From CAYRJD01 sp964424585 (GTDB taxonomy: Bacteria > Actinomycetota > Acidimicrobiia > Acidimicrobiales > Poriferisodalaceae): 11,706 nucleotides of DNA. Of this stretch, positions 1 to 6,797 are shown one piece after another; within the stretch, counting starts at the first letter, position 1, and each line of letters begins with the position of its first letter. The position numbers and the translations under genes are program-made. Under the pieces are notes generated by a model. That model was not told the origin of the DNA. It worked only from the letters and a program-made list of their open reading frames with translations, and ran no database searches. The stretch lies in contig CAYRJD010000095.1 of assembly GCA_964424585.1 (NCBI GenBank), positions 1 through 11,706 of the forward strand, written 5' to 3'.

Positions 1-655
1 GGGCGGGCGGGGCGACAGCACATCTGGCGCGCACCAGCCCTTCGGCTGCGAAGAACAGCCACGGCAGCCACGCGCCCACGTGGCCTTGCGGCCAGTTCGT
101 CCAAGCCGTCTGGAAGCCGCTGAACGCGTAAATCAATCCGCCCAGCAGCCCAACTGCGGTGCTGGTGCCCAGCCGTCTCAGCAGCAGCGCGGTGCCTGCC
201 AGCGCCACCACCAACTCGGTGAGCTTCGCGAGCAGCGGCACCCACGTCTCGCCCGTCCGGCGCTCAACCGACGCTCTTGGGTGCGCCTGCTCGTCGTCGT
301 TCGCGCCACCGCTGGTGAGCAACCAAGGCCAGCCCAGCGGGTCGAACGGCGCGGCGTGGGTCACCGCACCCAGCGGCGTGCCGCCGGCGACGTACGGGTT
401 CCACGTCGCGAAGTCGCCGTTGGCAGCTCGCGCGAAAAACTGCCGCTGGGTGACAAAGCCCGTGTCGACCGGATCGGTGCCCGACACGCCGCTCACGAAG
501 CCCTCGGGCGGCTCCTCGCTGAACGGGGCGTGGTTGTAGACGACGTCGGACCGCAGCAGCAACCCGCCGCTAGCGACGGTCGGCCCCAGCGTTACCGCAA
601 ACGTCAGCCCAACAACCAGCCAGACGAAGACGGTTGCGAGCCGGTGCGACTTCAC
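1..655 (-). CDS. YfhO-like multi-spanning membrane protein, N-terminal part (runs off the left edge)
   Basis: Reading the minus strand from a GTG at 655 gives 218 codons without a stop up to base 1, so only the N-terminus is visible. A first membrane segment lies at about residues 6-28. It is followed by a predicted extracytoplasmic stretch with the motif WNPYVAGGTPLGA (residues 85-97) and then by hydrophobic segments near 146-160, 166-182 and 194-206. The pattern of a short TM1, an acidic loop, '(G)DF..WNPY...G.P', 'YAFSGF' and 'WLPWLFFAAE' is what I know from YfhO-family and related GT-C-fold proteins. In Bacillus and Listeria, YfhO is tied to glycosylating lipoteichoic acid. The start lies 11 bases after the stop of the biotin carboxylase gene on the same strand, so the two are probably co-transcribed. 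Overlapping plus-strand frames (80-670 and 159-539) have odd Arg/Gln-rich or Ser-rich composition and are not genes. The family call is good; the exact function is inferred. Confidence 0.78.
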   Translation of the reverse strand, partial: MKSHRLATVFVWLVVGLTFAVTLGPTVASGGLLLRSDVVYNHAPFSEEPPEGFVSGVSGTDPVDTGFVTQRQFFARAANGDFATWNPYVAGGTPLGAVTHAAPFDPLGWPWLLTSGGANDDEQAHPRASVERRTGETWVPLLAKLTELVVALAGTALLLRRLGTSTAVGLLGGLIYAFSGFQTAWTNWPQGHVGAWLPWLFFAAEGLVRARCAVAPPA

Positions 656-666
656 GGCAGCGGGCG

Positions 667-2475
667 TTAGCCGATCACCACCACTACGTCGCCAGCGCCG
701 ACGCCGTCGCCGGGCGCCACCTTGACGTCGCTGACCGTGCCGCTGCGACCCGCTGCGATGTTGTTTTCCATCTTCATCGCCTCTAGCACGATCACCGCGT
801 CGCCCTCGGTCACCTCGTCGCCGACCGCTACCAGCACCTTGATGACGGTGCCTTGCATCGGAGCGACAACGTCGCCCGAGCCGCTGGCACCTCCGCTAGC
901 ACCGCGCGCCCGAGCGGTGCGTCCGCGCGACGCAGCAGCCGTCTTGGCGGGCGCGCCCGCCGCGCCGACGCTCTCCGGCACCCAAGCCGACACCGAAAAC
1001 CGTTTGCCGTTCACTTCCACCACCGCGTCGCGTCGCACCCTCGGTTCGTCCGGCGGTTCGTGCGGCTCGTCGTCACCGGCGCCGGCGCCAACCCCAGCCC
1101 CCGGGCCAGCGTCTGCTGCCCCGCTCACGCCGCTTAGGTCGAGCGACTCTTCGACCCACTTGGTGCTGTGAGTGCCCGCGCAGAACACCTCTGAGTTCAT
1201 GATGGCTTGGTGCGCGCCGACGGTCGTCGCGACGCCGCCTACCTGCAGCTCACGCAACGCCCGCCGCATACGTCCGATTGCGGTTGGCCGGTCGCTGCCC
1301 CAGACGATCAGCTTGCCGACCAAGTTGTCGTAGAACTGGCTCACCTCGTCGCCTGCCTCATACCCGCCGTCGAAGCGCACGCCGAACCCGTCAGGCACGC
1401 GCATGTGTGTGATGGTGCCGGGCGCAGGCAAAAACTTTCCGCCGGCAGGGTCTTCGGCGTTGATGCGCACCTCGATGGCGTGACCCCGGATGTCGATGTC
1501 GTCTTGGGTGAAGCTGAGCGGCTCTCCGGCCGCCACCCTTATCTGCTCACGCACCAAATCGATGCCGCTCACCAGCTCGGTGACGGGGTGCTCGACTTGC
1601 AAGCGGGTGTTCATCTCTAGGTAGTGGAACTCGCCGTCCTGAAACAGAAACTCGACCGTGCCCGCGTTCGTGTAGTCACAGCCCTCGGCAACGGCGACCG
1701 CCGCCGCGCCCATCGCCTGGCGCACGTCGTCGTCGAAGTTCGGCGCGGGGCTTTCCTCTACGAGCTTCTGGTGCCGTCGCTGGGCAGAGCAGTCGCGCTC
1801 GCCGATCCACACCGTGTTGCCGTGCGTATCGGCGATGATCTGCATCTCGATGTGGCGCGGCCACGTCAGGTAGCGCTCTAGGTAGCACTCGTTTCGCCCG
1901 AAGAACGCCTCGGCTTCACGCTGGGCAGACTCAAGCGCGGCGGCGGCTTCGTCGGGGCTGGCGACCACCTTCATGCCGCGTCCGCCTCCGCCGTAGGCGG
2001 CCTTGATGGCGACCGGGTAGCCGTGGGCGTCGCCGAACGCCAGCACGTCGGCCGCTGAGCCGATCGTCTCGGCGGTGCCCGGCACGCCGCTCACACCCGC
2101 GCGCTCAGCCGCGTGGCGGGCGGAGATCTTGTCGCCCATCACCTCGATGGCTTCTGGCGGCGGCCCGACGAAGGTGACGCCCAGCTCGGTCACCGCGCGG
2201 GCGAAGTCCGCGTTCTCTGAGTAGAAGCCGTAGCCCGGGTGAACCGCTGCCGCGCCGCTGCGGCCGATGATGTCGACGATGGCGTCGGTGTTCAAGTAGC
2301 TCTCGGCGGCCGTCTCGCCGCCCAGCGCGTACGCGTCATCTGCAAGACGCACGTGCATCGCGTTGCGGTCGAGTTCGCTGTAGATCGCCACGGTGCCGAT
2401 GCCCATCTCGCGGCACGCTCGGATGATGCGCACGGCGATCTCGCCGCGGTTGGCAATTAGCAGCTTGTCAAACAC
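667..2475 (-). CDS. accA3: Acyl-CoA carboxylase biotin carboxylase/BCCP subunit (AccA3-like)
   Basis: 602 residues, close to the ~600 of actinobacterial AccA3-type alpha subunits. It uses ATP and bicarbonate to carboxylate biotin, for acetyl- or propionyl-CoA carboxylase in the cytoplasm. Domains in order: biotin carboxylase N domain (1-110), ATP-grasp with Gly-rich loop YGGGGRGM (161-168), HQK (K237), MNTRLQVEHPVTE (288-300, with R291 and E295) and EVRINAED (R337), C domain to about 445, an Ala/Gly/Glu/Pro-rich linker (about 450-535), then a biotinyl domain with EAMKM, whose biotin-accepting lysine is K568. All the catalytic residues I can place are present. The start is GTG (2475-2473) with AGGAGG four bases upstream. 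The partner carboxyltransferase (AccD) subunit is not in this window. The substrate acyl-CoA cannot be told from this subunit. The divergent neighbour is the biotin ligase that would modify K568. Confidence 0.96.
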   Translation of the reverse strand: MFDKLLIANRGEIAVRIIRACREMGIGTVAIYSELDRNAMHVRLADDAYALGGETAAESYLNTDAIVDIIGRSGAAAVHPGYGFYSENADFARAVTELGVTFVGPPPEAIEVMGDKISARHAAERAGVSGVPGTAETIGSAADVLAFGDAHGYPVAIKAAYGGGGRGMKVVASPDEAAAALESAQREAEAFFGRNECYLERYLTWPRHIEMQIIADTHGNTVWIGERDCSAQRRHQKLVEESPAPNFDDDVRQAMGAAAVAVAEGCDYTNAGTVEFLFQDGEFHYLEMNTRLQVEHPVTELVSGIDLVREQIRVAAGEPLSFTQDDIDIRGHAIEVRINAEDPAGGKFLPAPGTITHMRVPDGFGVRFDGGYEAGDEVSQFYDNLVGKLIVWGSDRPTAIGRMRRALRELQVGGVATTVGAHQAIMNSEVFCAGTHSTKWVEESLDLSGVSGAADAGPGAGVGAGAGDDEPHEPPDEPRVRRDAVVEVNGKRFSVSAWVPESVGAAGAPAKTAAASRGRTARARGASGGASGSGDVVAPMQGTVIKVLVAVGDEVTEGDAVIVLEAMKMENNIAAGRSGTVSDVKVAPGDGVGAGDVVVVIG

Positions 2476-2479
2476 GCGG

Positions 2480-2485
2480 CCTCCT
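2480..2485 (-). promoter_or_regulatory. Shine-Dalgarno of the biotin carboxylase gene
   Basis: On the minus strand AGGAGG sits four bases before GTG at 2475. The spacing is short, but the match to the 16S 3' end is perfect and no other start in frame is as well placed. It supports the GTG start, which gives the standard N-terminus beginning MFDKLLIANRGEIA. Confidence 0.7.
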
Positions 2486-2521
2486 GGGTGCGGGGGTCAG
2501 CATCTTGGCAGACTGACGGCC

Positions 2522-2595
2522 GAGCCGGTCGGGGCCGACCAGTCGGGGCCAGCCAGTCGGGTGCCAATCAGTTGGGTGCCGGATAGTCAGGTGAG
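2522..2595. repeat. Degenerate tandem repeat, five units of 14-15 bases
   Basis: Five head-to-tail units lie at 2522-2536, 2537-2550, 2551-2565, 2566-2580 and 2581-2595, with an approximate core CAGTCGGGTGCC. The middle three are closest to each other (CAGTCGGGGCC, CAGTCGGGTGCC, CAGTTGGGTGCC). Unit two is one base short and unit five is the most diverged. The array ends three bases before the birA start codon, so part of it lies in the 5' leader and includes the weak ribosome binding site. It may be a set of protein-binding sites or a simple repeat from slippage. Confidence 0.65.
2527..2540. promoter_or_regulatory. Perfect palindrome in the divergent promoter, possible operator
   Basis: GGTCGG-GG-CCGACC has two perfect six-base arms around two bases. 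It spans the junction of the first two tandem-repeat units, about 50 bases from the carboxylase start and 60 from birA. The symmetry and position fit a dimeric repressor site. In GC-rich DNA a short palindrome like this can also arise by chance, and no matching regulator gene is present here. Confidence 0.3.
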
Positions 2596-2598
2596 GGT

Positions 2599-3489
2599 AT
2601 GCGCCTAGGTAACTCCGAGCATTGGTTCGACGCGGTCGATGGCACACGGTTCGTCCAGGTGCGCCACGTGAGCGAGACCGGCTCGACCAACACCGACCTG
2701 TTAGAAGCCGCGCGGGCGGGCGAGTCAGAAGGCGTCGTGCTGGTGGCCGACGCGCAAACGGCGGGACGGGGTCGACGCGGTCGTTCTTGGTCTGCGCCGC
2801 CAGCCAGCTCGCTGATGATGTCTGTGCTGCTGCGGCCGCCGTCGGGCACGGTGCGAGCCACCCAAGCGTCGCTGGTGACGACGGCTCTGGCGTGCGCGGC
2901 AGCTGCTGCGTGTGAAAACGTCGCGGGCGTCGCGCCGAAGCTGAAGTGGCCCAACGACTTGGTGATCGAAACCAACGGCAGTCGCGGCGCTGGTGATCGC
3001 GATTGGGACGGGTTCGCGAAGCTGGCGGGCGTGCTCACCGAGACGCTGCTAGACGGGCAGTTCGTACGCGCGCTGGTCGTGGGCATGGGGCTCAACGTCA
3101 ACTGGCCGCAAGTGCCGGCCGAGCTGGCTGGCGTGATGACCAGCTTGAACCTGCTGTGCGGCGCGGCGGTGAGCCGGGTGGAGTTGGCGCGCGAGCTGCT
3201 CATCGGCTTTGAGCGTCGCTACGGGCGTCTCGTCGACGGCCCAGCTACCGGCGCGCGGCTTTACGAACCGGGGGTCGCAAGCCTGCTTGACGAAGCGACC
3301 AGTCGGTCAGCGACGCTGGGGCGCACCGTGACCGTCGAGTTGGGAGGCAAGGCTGCCCCGCTGGTTGGCACCGCCGTCGCGCTCGACGCCACCGGCGCGC
3401 TCATCATCGAAGACGCGGACGGCGAGCGGCACATCGTGACGGTCGGCGAGGTCGTGCACGCTCGCCACACCGGCTCGTCTCACACTTAG
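2599..3489 (+). CDS. birA: Biotin--[acetyl-CoA-carboxylase] ligase, group I (no HTH domain)
   Basis: 296 residues. It activates biotin with ATP to biotinyl-AMP and transfers it to the lysine of a BCCP domain, most plausibly K568 of the divergent carboxylase subunit. Recognisable BPL/LplA-fold motifs are STN (29-31), AGRGRRGRSW (55-64, the adenylate-binding glycine/arginine loop), KWPND (116-120), KLAGVLTE (141-148) and GMGLNVNW (162-169). A C-terminal SH3-like domain follows (about 240-290). There is no N-terminal winged helix, so it should not act as a repressor, unlike the E. coli protein. Residues 124-139, between KWPND and KLAG, form a longer polar loop than I expect for the family. The ATG at 2599 has only a weak AGGTG five bases upstream. 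The stop TAG is followed four codons later, in the same frame, by the permease start. Confidence 0.94.
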   Translation: MRLGNSEHWFDAVDGTRFVQVRHVSETGSTNTDLLEAARAGESEGVVLVADAQTAGRGRRGRSWSAPPASSLMMSVLLRPPSGTVRATQASLVTTALACAAAAACENVAGVAPKLKWPNDLVIETNGSRGAGDRDWDGFAKLAGVLTETLLDGQFVRALVVGMGLNVNWPQVPAELAGVMTSLNLLCGAAVSRVELARELLIGFERRYGRLVDGPATGARLYEPGVASLLDEATSRSATLGRTVTVELGGKAAPLVGTAVALDATGALIIEDADGERHIVTVGEVVHARHTGSSHT

Positions 3490-3501
3490 CCTGGTCGGGC
3501 T

Positions 3502-4359
3502 GTGGGCGAGCGCGAGCGCAACGAGCCAGTTCGAAACGAGCCAGCCAGTGAACGCCGCTTGCTCCCCAGGCTCAAGCGAAACATTCCGCTCATCGGCTAC
3601 TTCGCTCGACGTGACCTAAAGAGCCTTTACAAGCGCAGCGTGCTGGGCTGGACGTGGTCGATGCTCAACCCGCTCTCGACCATTCTCGTCTACACGTTCG
3701 TGTTCGCGGTCATCTTTCGGGTAGAGCCGCCGCCAACCGCGAACGGCACCAAGAGCTTCGCGCTGTTCTTGTTTTCGGGGCTGGTCACCTGGACGTTCTT
3801 TTCGTCGATGCTGACCGGCGCGATGGGCTGGCTGAGCGGCATCGGCGATCTGCGGCGCAAGATTTACTTTCCGCCCGAGGTCGCGATCTTGGGCAACGCG
3901 TCGGCGATGGCGGTCCAAACGGGCATCGAAGCCTCGGTGCTCGTTGCCATCATGATCATCCTCGGCAACGTCGGCCCCACCACGTTGCTGCTGCCGGTGG
4001 TGCTCATCTTGGCGGCGATGTTCGGCTTGGGCATCGGCTTCGTCGTCGCCGTGCTCAACTCGCGGTTCAAAGACACCGGCCACCTGGTCGGCATCGGGCT
4101 CCAAGCCGCGTTCGTGCTGACGCCGATCATGTATCCCATCAACATCGTGCCCGAGCGGGCGGGCGGCGTGCCGCTGCAAGAGATCGTCCAGCTCAACCCG
4201 ATCAACCAGTTCGTCGCCGCCGGACGCGACCTCGTATACCACCTTCAGCTACCCACCTGGCGGCGTTGGTCGGGGCTGGTAGCGATCACCGTGGTGGTGT
4301 TCACGCTCGGCTACCGGTTCTTCGCGAAACGGTCGATGGCGATCACCGAGGAGATGTAG
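3502..4359 (+). CDS. ABC-2 type permease for envelope polysaccharide or teichoic-acid-like polymer export (Wzm/TagG type)
   Basis: 285 residues with about six membrane segments (near 55-73, 86-106, 125-154, 161-186, 195-213 and 257-274). The cytoplasmic N-terminus is Arg-rich and leads into the family motif YKRSVLGWTWSMLNPL (43-58). A second characteristic stretch, LNPINQFVAAGRDLVY (231-246), precedes the last helix. These match the Wzm/TagG/KpsM group, which moves lipid-linked polysaccharides across the cytoplasmic membrane. GTG at 3502 is the only plausible start between the in-frame birA stop and the first conserved residues; its ribosome binding site is poor, so translation may be coupled to birA. 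The stop overlaps the start of the ATPase gene, which fixes the partner. The substrate cannot be read from the sequence; export of an envelope glycan is inferred. Confidence 0.9.
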   Translation: MGERERNEPVRNEPASERRLLPRLKRNIPLIGYFARRDLKSLYKRSVLGWTWSMLNPLSTILVYTFVFAVIFRVEPPPTANGTKSFALFLFSGLVTWTFFSSMLTGAMGWLSGIGDLRRKIYFPPEVAILGNASAMAVQTGIEASVLVAIMIILGNVGPTTLLLPVVLILAAMFGLGIGFVVAVLNSRFKDTGHLVGIGLQAAFVLTPIMYPINIVPERAGGVPLQEIVQLNPINQFVAAGRDLVYHLQLPTWRRWSGLVAITVVVFTLGYRFFAKRSMAITEEM

Positions 4360-5141
4360 TGGACGACTGGGTGTCAGGTGATGGGGCCTCGGGCGACTGG
4401 GCGGTGCGCGTGCGCGACGTGTCGAAGACTTACCGCCTGCGGCGCGACCGGCCTCACTCGATGAAAGAAGCGGTCGTCAGCCGCCGCCGCCGCAAACCCG
4501 CCGAGTTGTTCCCCGCGCTGCGCAACGTGAGCCTCGATGTGCCCAAGGGCAGCTTCTTCGGCCTCATCGGGCACAACGGATCAGGCAAGTCGACGCTGCT
4601 CAAGCTGATGGCAAACATCCACCAACCCACGCAAGGTTCGGTCAAGGTGAAGGGGCGGCTCAGCGCGCTGCTAGAGCTTGGCTCGGGCTTTCACCCAGAG
4701 CTATCGGGGCGAGACAACATCTACCTCAACGCGGCGATCATGGGTCTCGGCCGGCGAGACATCGAAGCGCAGATCGAGAACATCATCGAGTTTTCGGGCA
4801 TCGGCGACTTCGTCGACGCGCCGGTGAAGGTGCTGTCGAGCGGCATGTACGTGCGCCTGGGGTTTTCGGTGTCGGTGCACGTCGAAGCCGACGTGCTCTT
4901 GATGGACGAGGTGATTTCGGTGGGCGACGAGGCGTTCCAGCGCAAGTGCCTCGCCCGGCTAGAGGCGCTGCGCGAAGCTGGCGTCACCATCGTGCTGGTC
5001 AGCCACGCGCTCGACCTGGTCGAAGAGCACGCGGACATCGTCGGCTGGCTCGACCACGGCACGCTGATGAAGGTCGGCGACCCGGGTGAGGTGTGCGCGG
5101 CGTATCTCGCATCGGTCGACGCGTCAGATGGCAGGATTTAG
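4359..5141 (+). CDS. ABC transporter ATPase partner (Wzt/TagH/KpsT type, short form)
   Basis: 260 residues from GTG at 4359, which shares one base with the permease stop (TAGTG). The frame stays open far upstream inside the permease gene, but that part is an Arg/His-rich shadow. Motifs: Walker A GHNGSGKST (71-79), signature LSSGM (159-163, in place of the usual LSGGQ), Walker B VLLMDE (179-184) and switch histidine H216 in SHALDLV. LSSGM and the stretch VGDEAFQRKC (188-197) are typical of polysaccharide and teichoic-acid exporters. The protein ends soon after the nucleotide-binding domain, so it lacks the extra C-terminal glycan-binding domain of long Wzt proteins. It powers export by the permease encoded just before it. 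The next gene begins 35 bases later. Confidence 0.93.
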   Translation: MDDWVSGDGASGDWAVRVRDVSKTYRLRRDRPHSMKEAVVSRRRRKPAELFPALRNVSLDVPKGSFFGLIGHNGSGKSTLLKLMANIHQPTQGSVKVKGRLSALLELGSGFHPELSGRDNIYLNAAIMGLGRRDIEAQIENIIEFSGIGDFVDAPVKVLSSGMYVRLGFSVSVHVEADVLLMDEVISVGDEAFQRKCLARLEALREAGVTIVLVSHALDLVEEHADIVGWLDHGTLMKVGDPGEVCAAYLASVDASDGRI

Positions 5142-5165
5142 CGGTTGTCGCTGAGCAGTTCAAAT

Positions 5166-5173
5166 GGAGGTGA
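5166..5173 (+). promoter_or_regulatory. Strong Shine-Dalgarno of pepA
   Basis: GGAGGTGA, an uninterrupted match to the anti-Shine-Dalgarno, lies three bases before ATG at 5177. It is the strongest ribosome binding site in the window and settles the start of the aminopeptidase. Confidence 0.75.
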
Positions 5174-5176
5174 CCC

Positions 5177-6787
5177 ATGCCGGTTTCACTTGACGTAGAC
5201 GCGGTAGAGGTGGCGCACGAAGCGCCGCCCGACACCGGCGCGGTCGACTGGCCGATACGGGCCGGTGAGCTGAGCGAGCTGGGGGCGCTTGAAACTTTCG
5301 CCGCCGCCGGGGGTTTTCGAGCCAAACTCGCGCAGACGTTGCTCGTTCCGACCGACGAAGGACTGCGCATCTTGGTCGGCTTGGGCGATGAGCCGCTGAC
5401 GGTCGCGCACCTGCGTCGCTGCGCGGGCGCGCTCGCGCGGGCGGCGTCGAAGCTGCCGACGGTTGCGACCCACCTCGCGGTGGCGGGCGTTGCTCACGGG
5501 CTCGACGCGCGAGCCGCGGTGAGCGAGGTCGCGCAGGGGCTGACGCTGGCGACCTATGAGTTCAGCGCCACGCCGCGCGGCCACGACGCAGCCGCGAGCG
5601 GCCCGTCGAGCAGCCGCACCGCACGCAGCGGCGACGTGGACGAAGACGACGAGACCGATCGCAGCGAGCTGACCGGCGCGCACATCGTGCTGCCGGCAGG
5701 CATGAGCGACGAGCAAGCCACCGCCGCCATCAGCCGCGCCGACGCGCTGGTGCGCGGCGTCGCCCTCGCGCGCGACTTGGTGAACCAGCCCGGCGGGTCG
5801 CTCACGGCGCAGCAGCTGGCCAACGTCGCGGTCGACGCGCTTGCCCCCGCGCCCGCGGAGGTGCCAACGCCGAGGTGGTGGGCAGACGTGTGGGGCCCCG
5901 ACGAACTAGCCGCGCAGCGTTGCGGCGGCATCTTGGGCGTCAACGCTGGCTCAGATGCCGAGCCTCGGCTCGTGCGCATCGTCTACGTGCCCGACGCCGA
6001 CGCGCATTCCGACACGCCCGCCGACTTGCGCGCATCCCACGATGCGCCGAGGGCCATTCCGGCCGACGCGCTCTGGGTCATCGGCAAGGGCATCACGTTC
6101 GACACCGGCGGGCTCAACATCAAGACGTTCGAAGGCATGTCGACGATGAAAACCGACATGGGCGGCGCCGCAGCCGTGGCCGGCACGATGGCCGCCGTCA
6201 CCCGCTTGCTGCCGAGCGTGCCTGTCGTCGGCGTGATGTGCTGCACCGACAACCAGCCCTCACCCACCGCCGTCATGCCCGGCGACGTGCTACGCATTCG
6301 CAACAACAAGACCGTCGAGGTGCTCAACACCGATGCCGAAGGCCGGCTCGTGCTCGCCGATGGCCTGTCGCTGGCCGCCGAGCACGAGCCTCGGGCAGTC
6401 GTCGACCTGGCGACGCTCACCGGCGCATGCATCGTCGCGCTGGGCAACGAATACGCCGGGCTGATGGGCAACGACGAGACGCTCATCGGCGCGCTCAGCA
6501 AAGCCGCGGACGACGCAGGCGAACACGTCTGGCACCTGCCGCTGCCGAAGAGCTACGCGAAGCAGCTCGAAAGCCAAGTGGCCGACCTGCGCAACATCGG
6601 CAAGGGCCGCTACGGCGGCGCGCTCATCGCGGGGTTGTTCCTCAAGGAGTTCGTCGACGAGCACCCGTGGGCGCATCTCGACATCGCCGGGCCGGTCACC
6701 ACCGACGAAGCCGAAGGCGATCTCACCGAAGGCGCAACCGGCTTTGGCGTGCGAACACTCATCAACTGGATGGAGCAACAGCAATGA
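5177..6787 (+). CDS. pepA: Leucyl aminopeptidase, peptidase family M17
   Basis: 536 residues, somewhat longer than the ~500 usual for the family. It is a cytosolic two-metal enzyme, normally hexameric, that removes N-terminal residues from peptides. By spacing against E. coli PepA the metal ligands are K304, D309, D327, D386 and E388, and the catalytic pair is K316 and R390. They lie in GKGITFDTGG (303-312), MKTDMGG (324-330) and NTDAEGRLVLADGL (384-397). The N-terminal macro-like domain covers about 1-130 and the catalytic domain about 165-536. Two unusual stretches are present: a Ser/Asp/Glu-rich linker (about 132-166) between the domains and a polar insertion (about 274-297) just before the GKG motif. 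Both account for the extra length and are likely surface loops. The sirtuin gene starts 10 bases after the stop. Confidence 0.96.
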   Translation: MPVSLDVDAVEVAHEAPPDTGAVDWPIRAGELSELGALETFAAAGGFRAKLAQTLLVPTDEGLRILVGLGDEPLTVAHLRRCAGALARAASKLPTVATHLAVAGVAHGLDARAAVSEVAQGLTLATYEFSATPRGHDAAASGPSSSRTARSGDVDEDDETDRSELTGAHIVLPAGMSDEQATAAISRADALVRGVALARDLVNQPGGSLTAQQLANVAVDALAPAPAEVPTPRWWADVWGPDELAAQRCGGILGVNAGSDAEPRLVRIVYVPDADAHSDTPADLRASHDAPRAIPADALWVIGKGITFDTGGLNIKTFEGMSTMKTDMGGAAAVAGTMAAVTRLLPSVPVVGVMCCTDNQPSPTAVMPGDVLRIRNNKTVEVLNTDAEGRLVLADGLSLAAEHEPRAVVDLATLTGACIVALGNEYAGLMGNDETLIGALSKAADDAGEHVWHLPLPKSYAKQLESQVADLRNIGKGRYGGALIAGLFLKEFVDEHPWAHLDIAGPVTTDEAEGDLTEGATGFGVRTLINWMEQQQ

Positions 6788-6797
6788 GCAGGTCGAA

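Larger units (their letters stand above)
2476..2598. promoter_or_regulatory. Divergent promoter region between biotin carboxylase and birA
   Basis: The 123 bases separate two genes read outward in opposite directions, so promoters for both must lie here or slightly inside the genes. I could not pick convincing -35/-10 hexamers. The half nearer birA is filled by a degenerate 15-base tandem repeat that contains a perfect palindrome. The half nearer the carboxylase has a weak inverted repeat (GTCAG at 2496-2500, CTGAC at 2513-2517). This BirA lacks a helix-turn-helix, so any biotin-responsive control would need another regulator, such as the TetR-like BioQ or the GntR-like BioR known in other bacteria. 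That last point is inference. Confidence 0.6.

Noticed and set aside
2568..3203. Minus-strand open frame of 211 codons opposite birA, and similar ones opposite the permease (3616-4242) and lpdA (8877-9638).
   Set aside because: Their composition is Ser/Arg/Pro-rich or Arg/His/Asp-rich with no recognisable motif, and the opposite strands carry well-supported genes.
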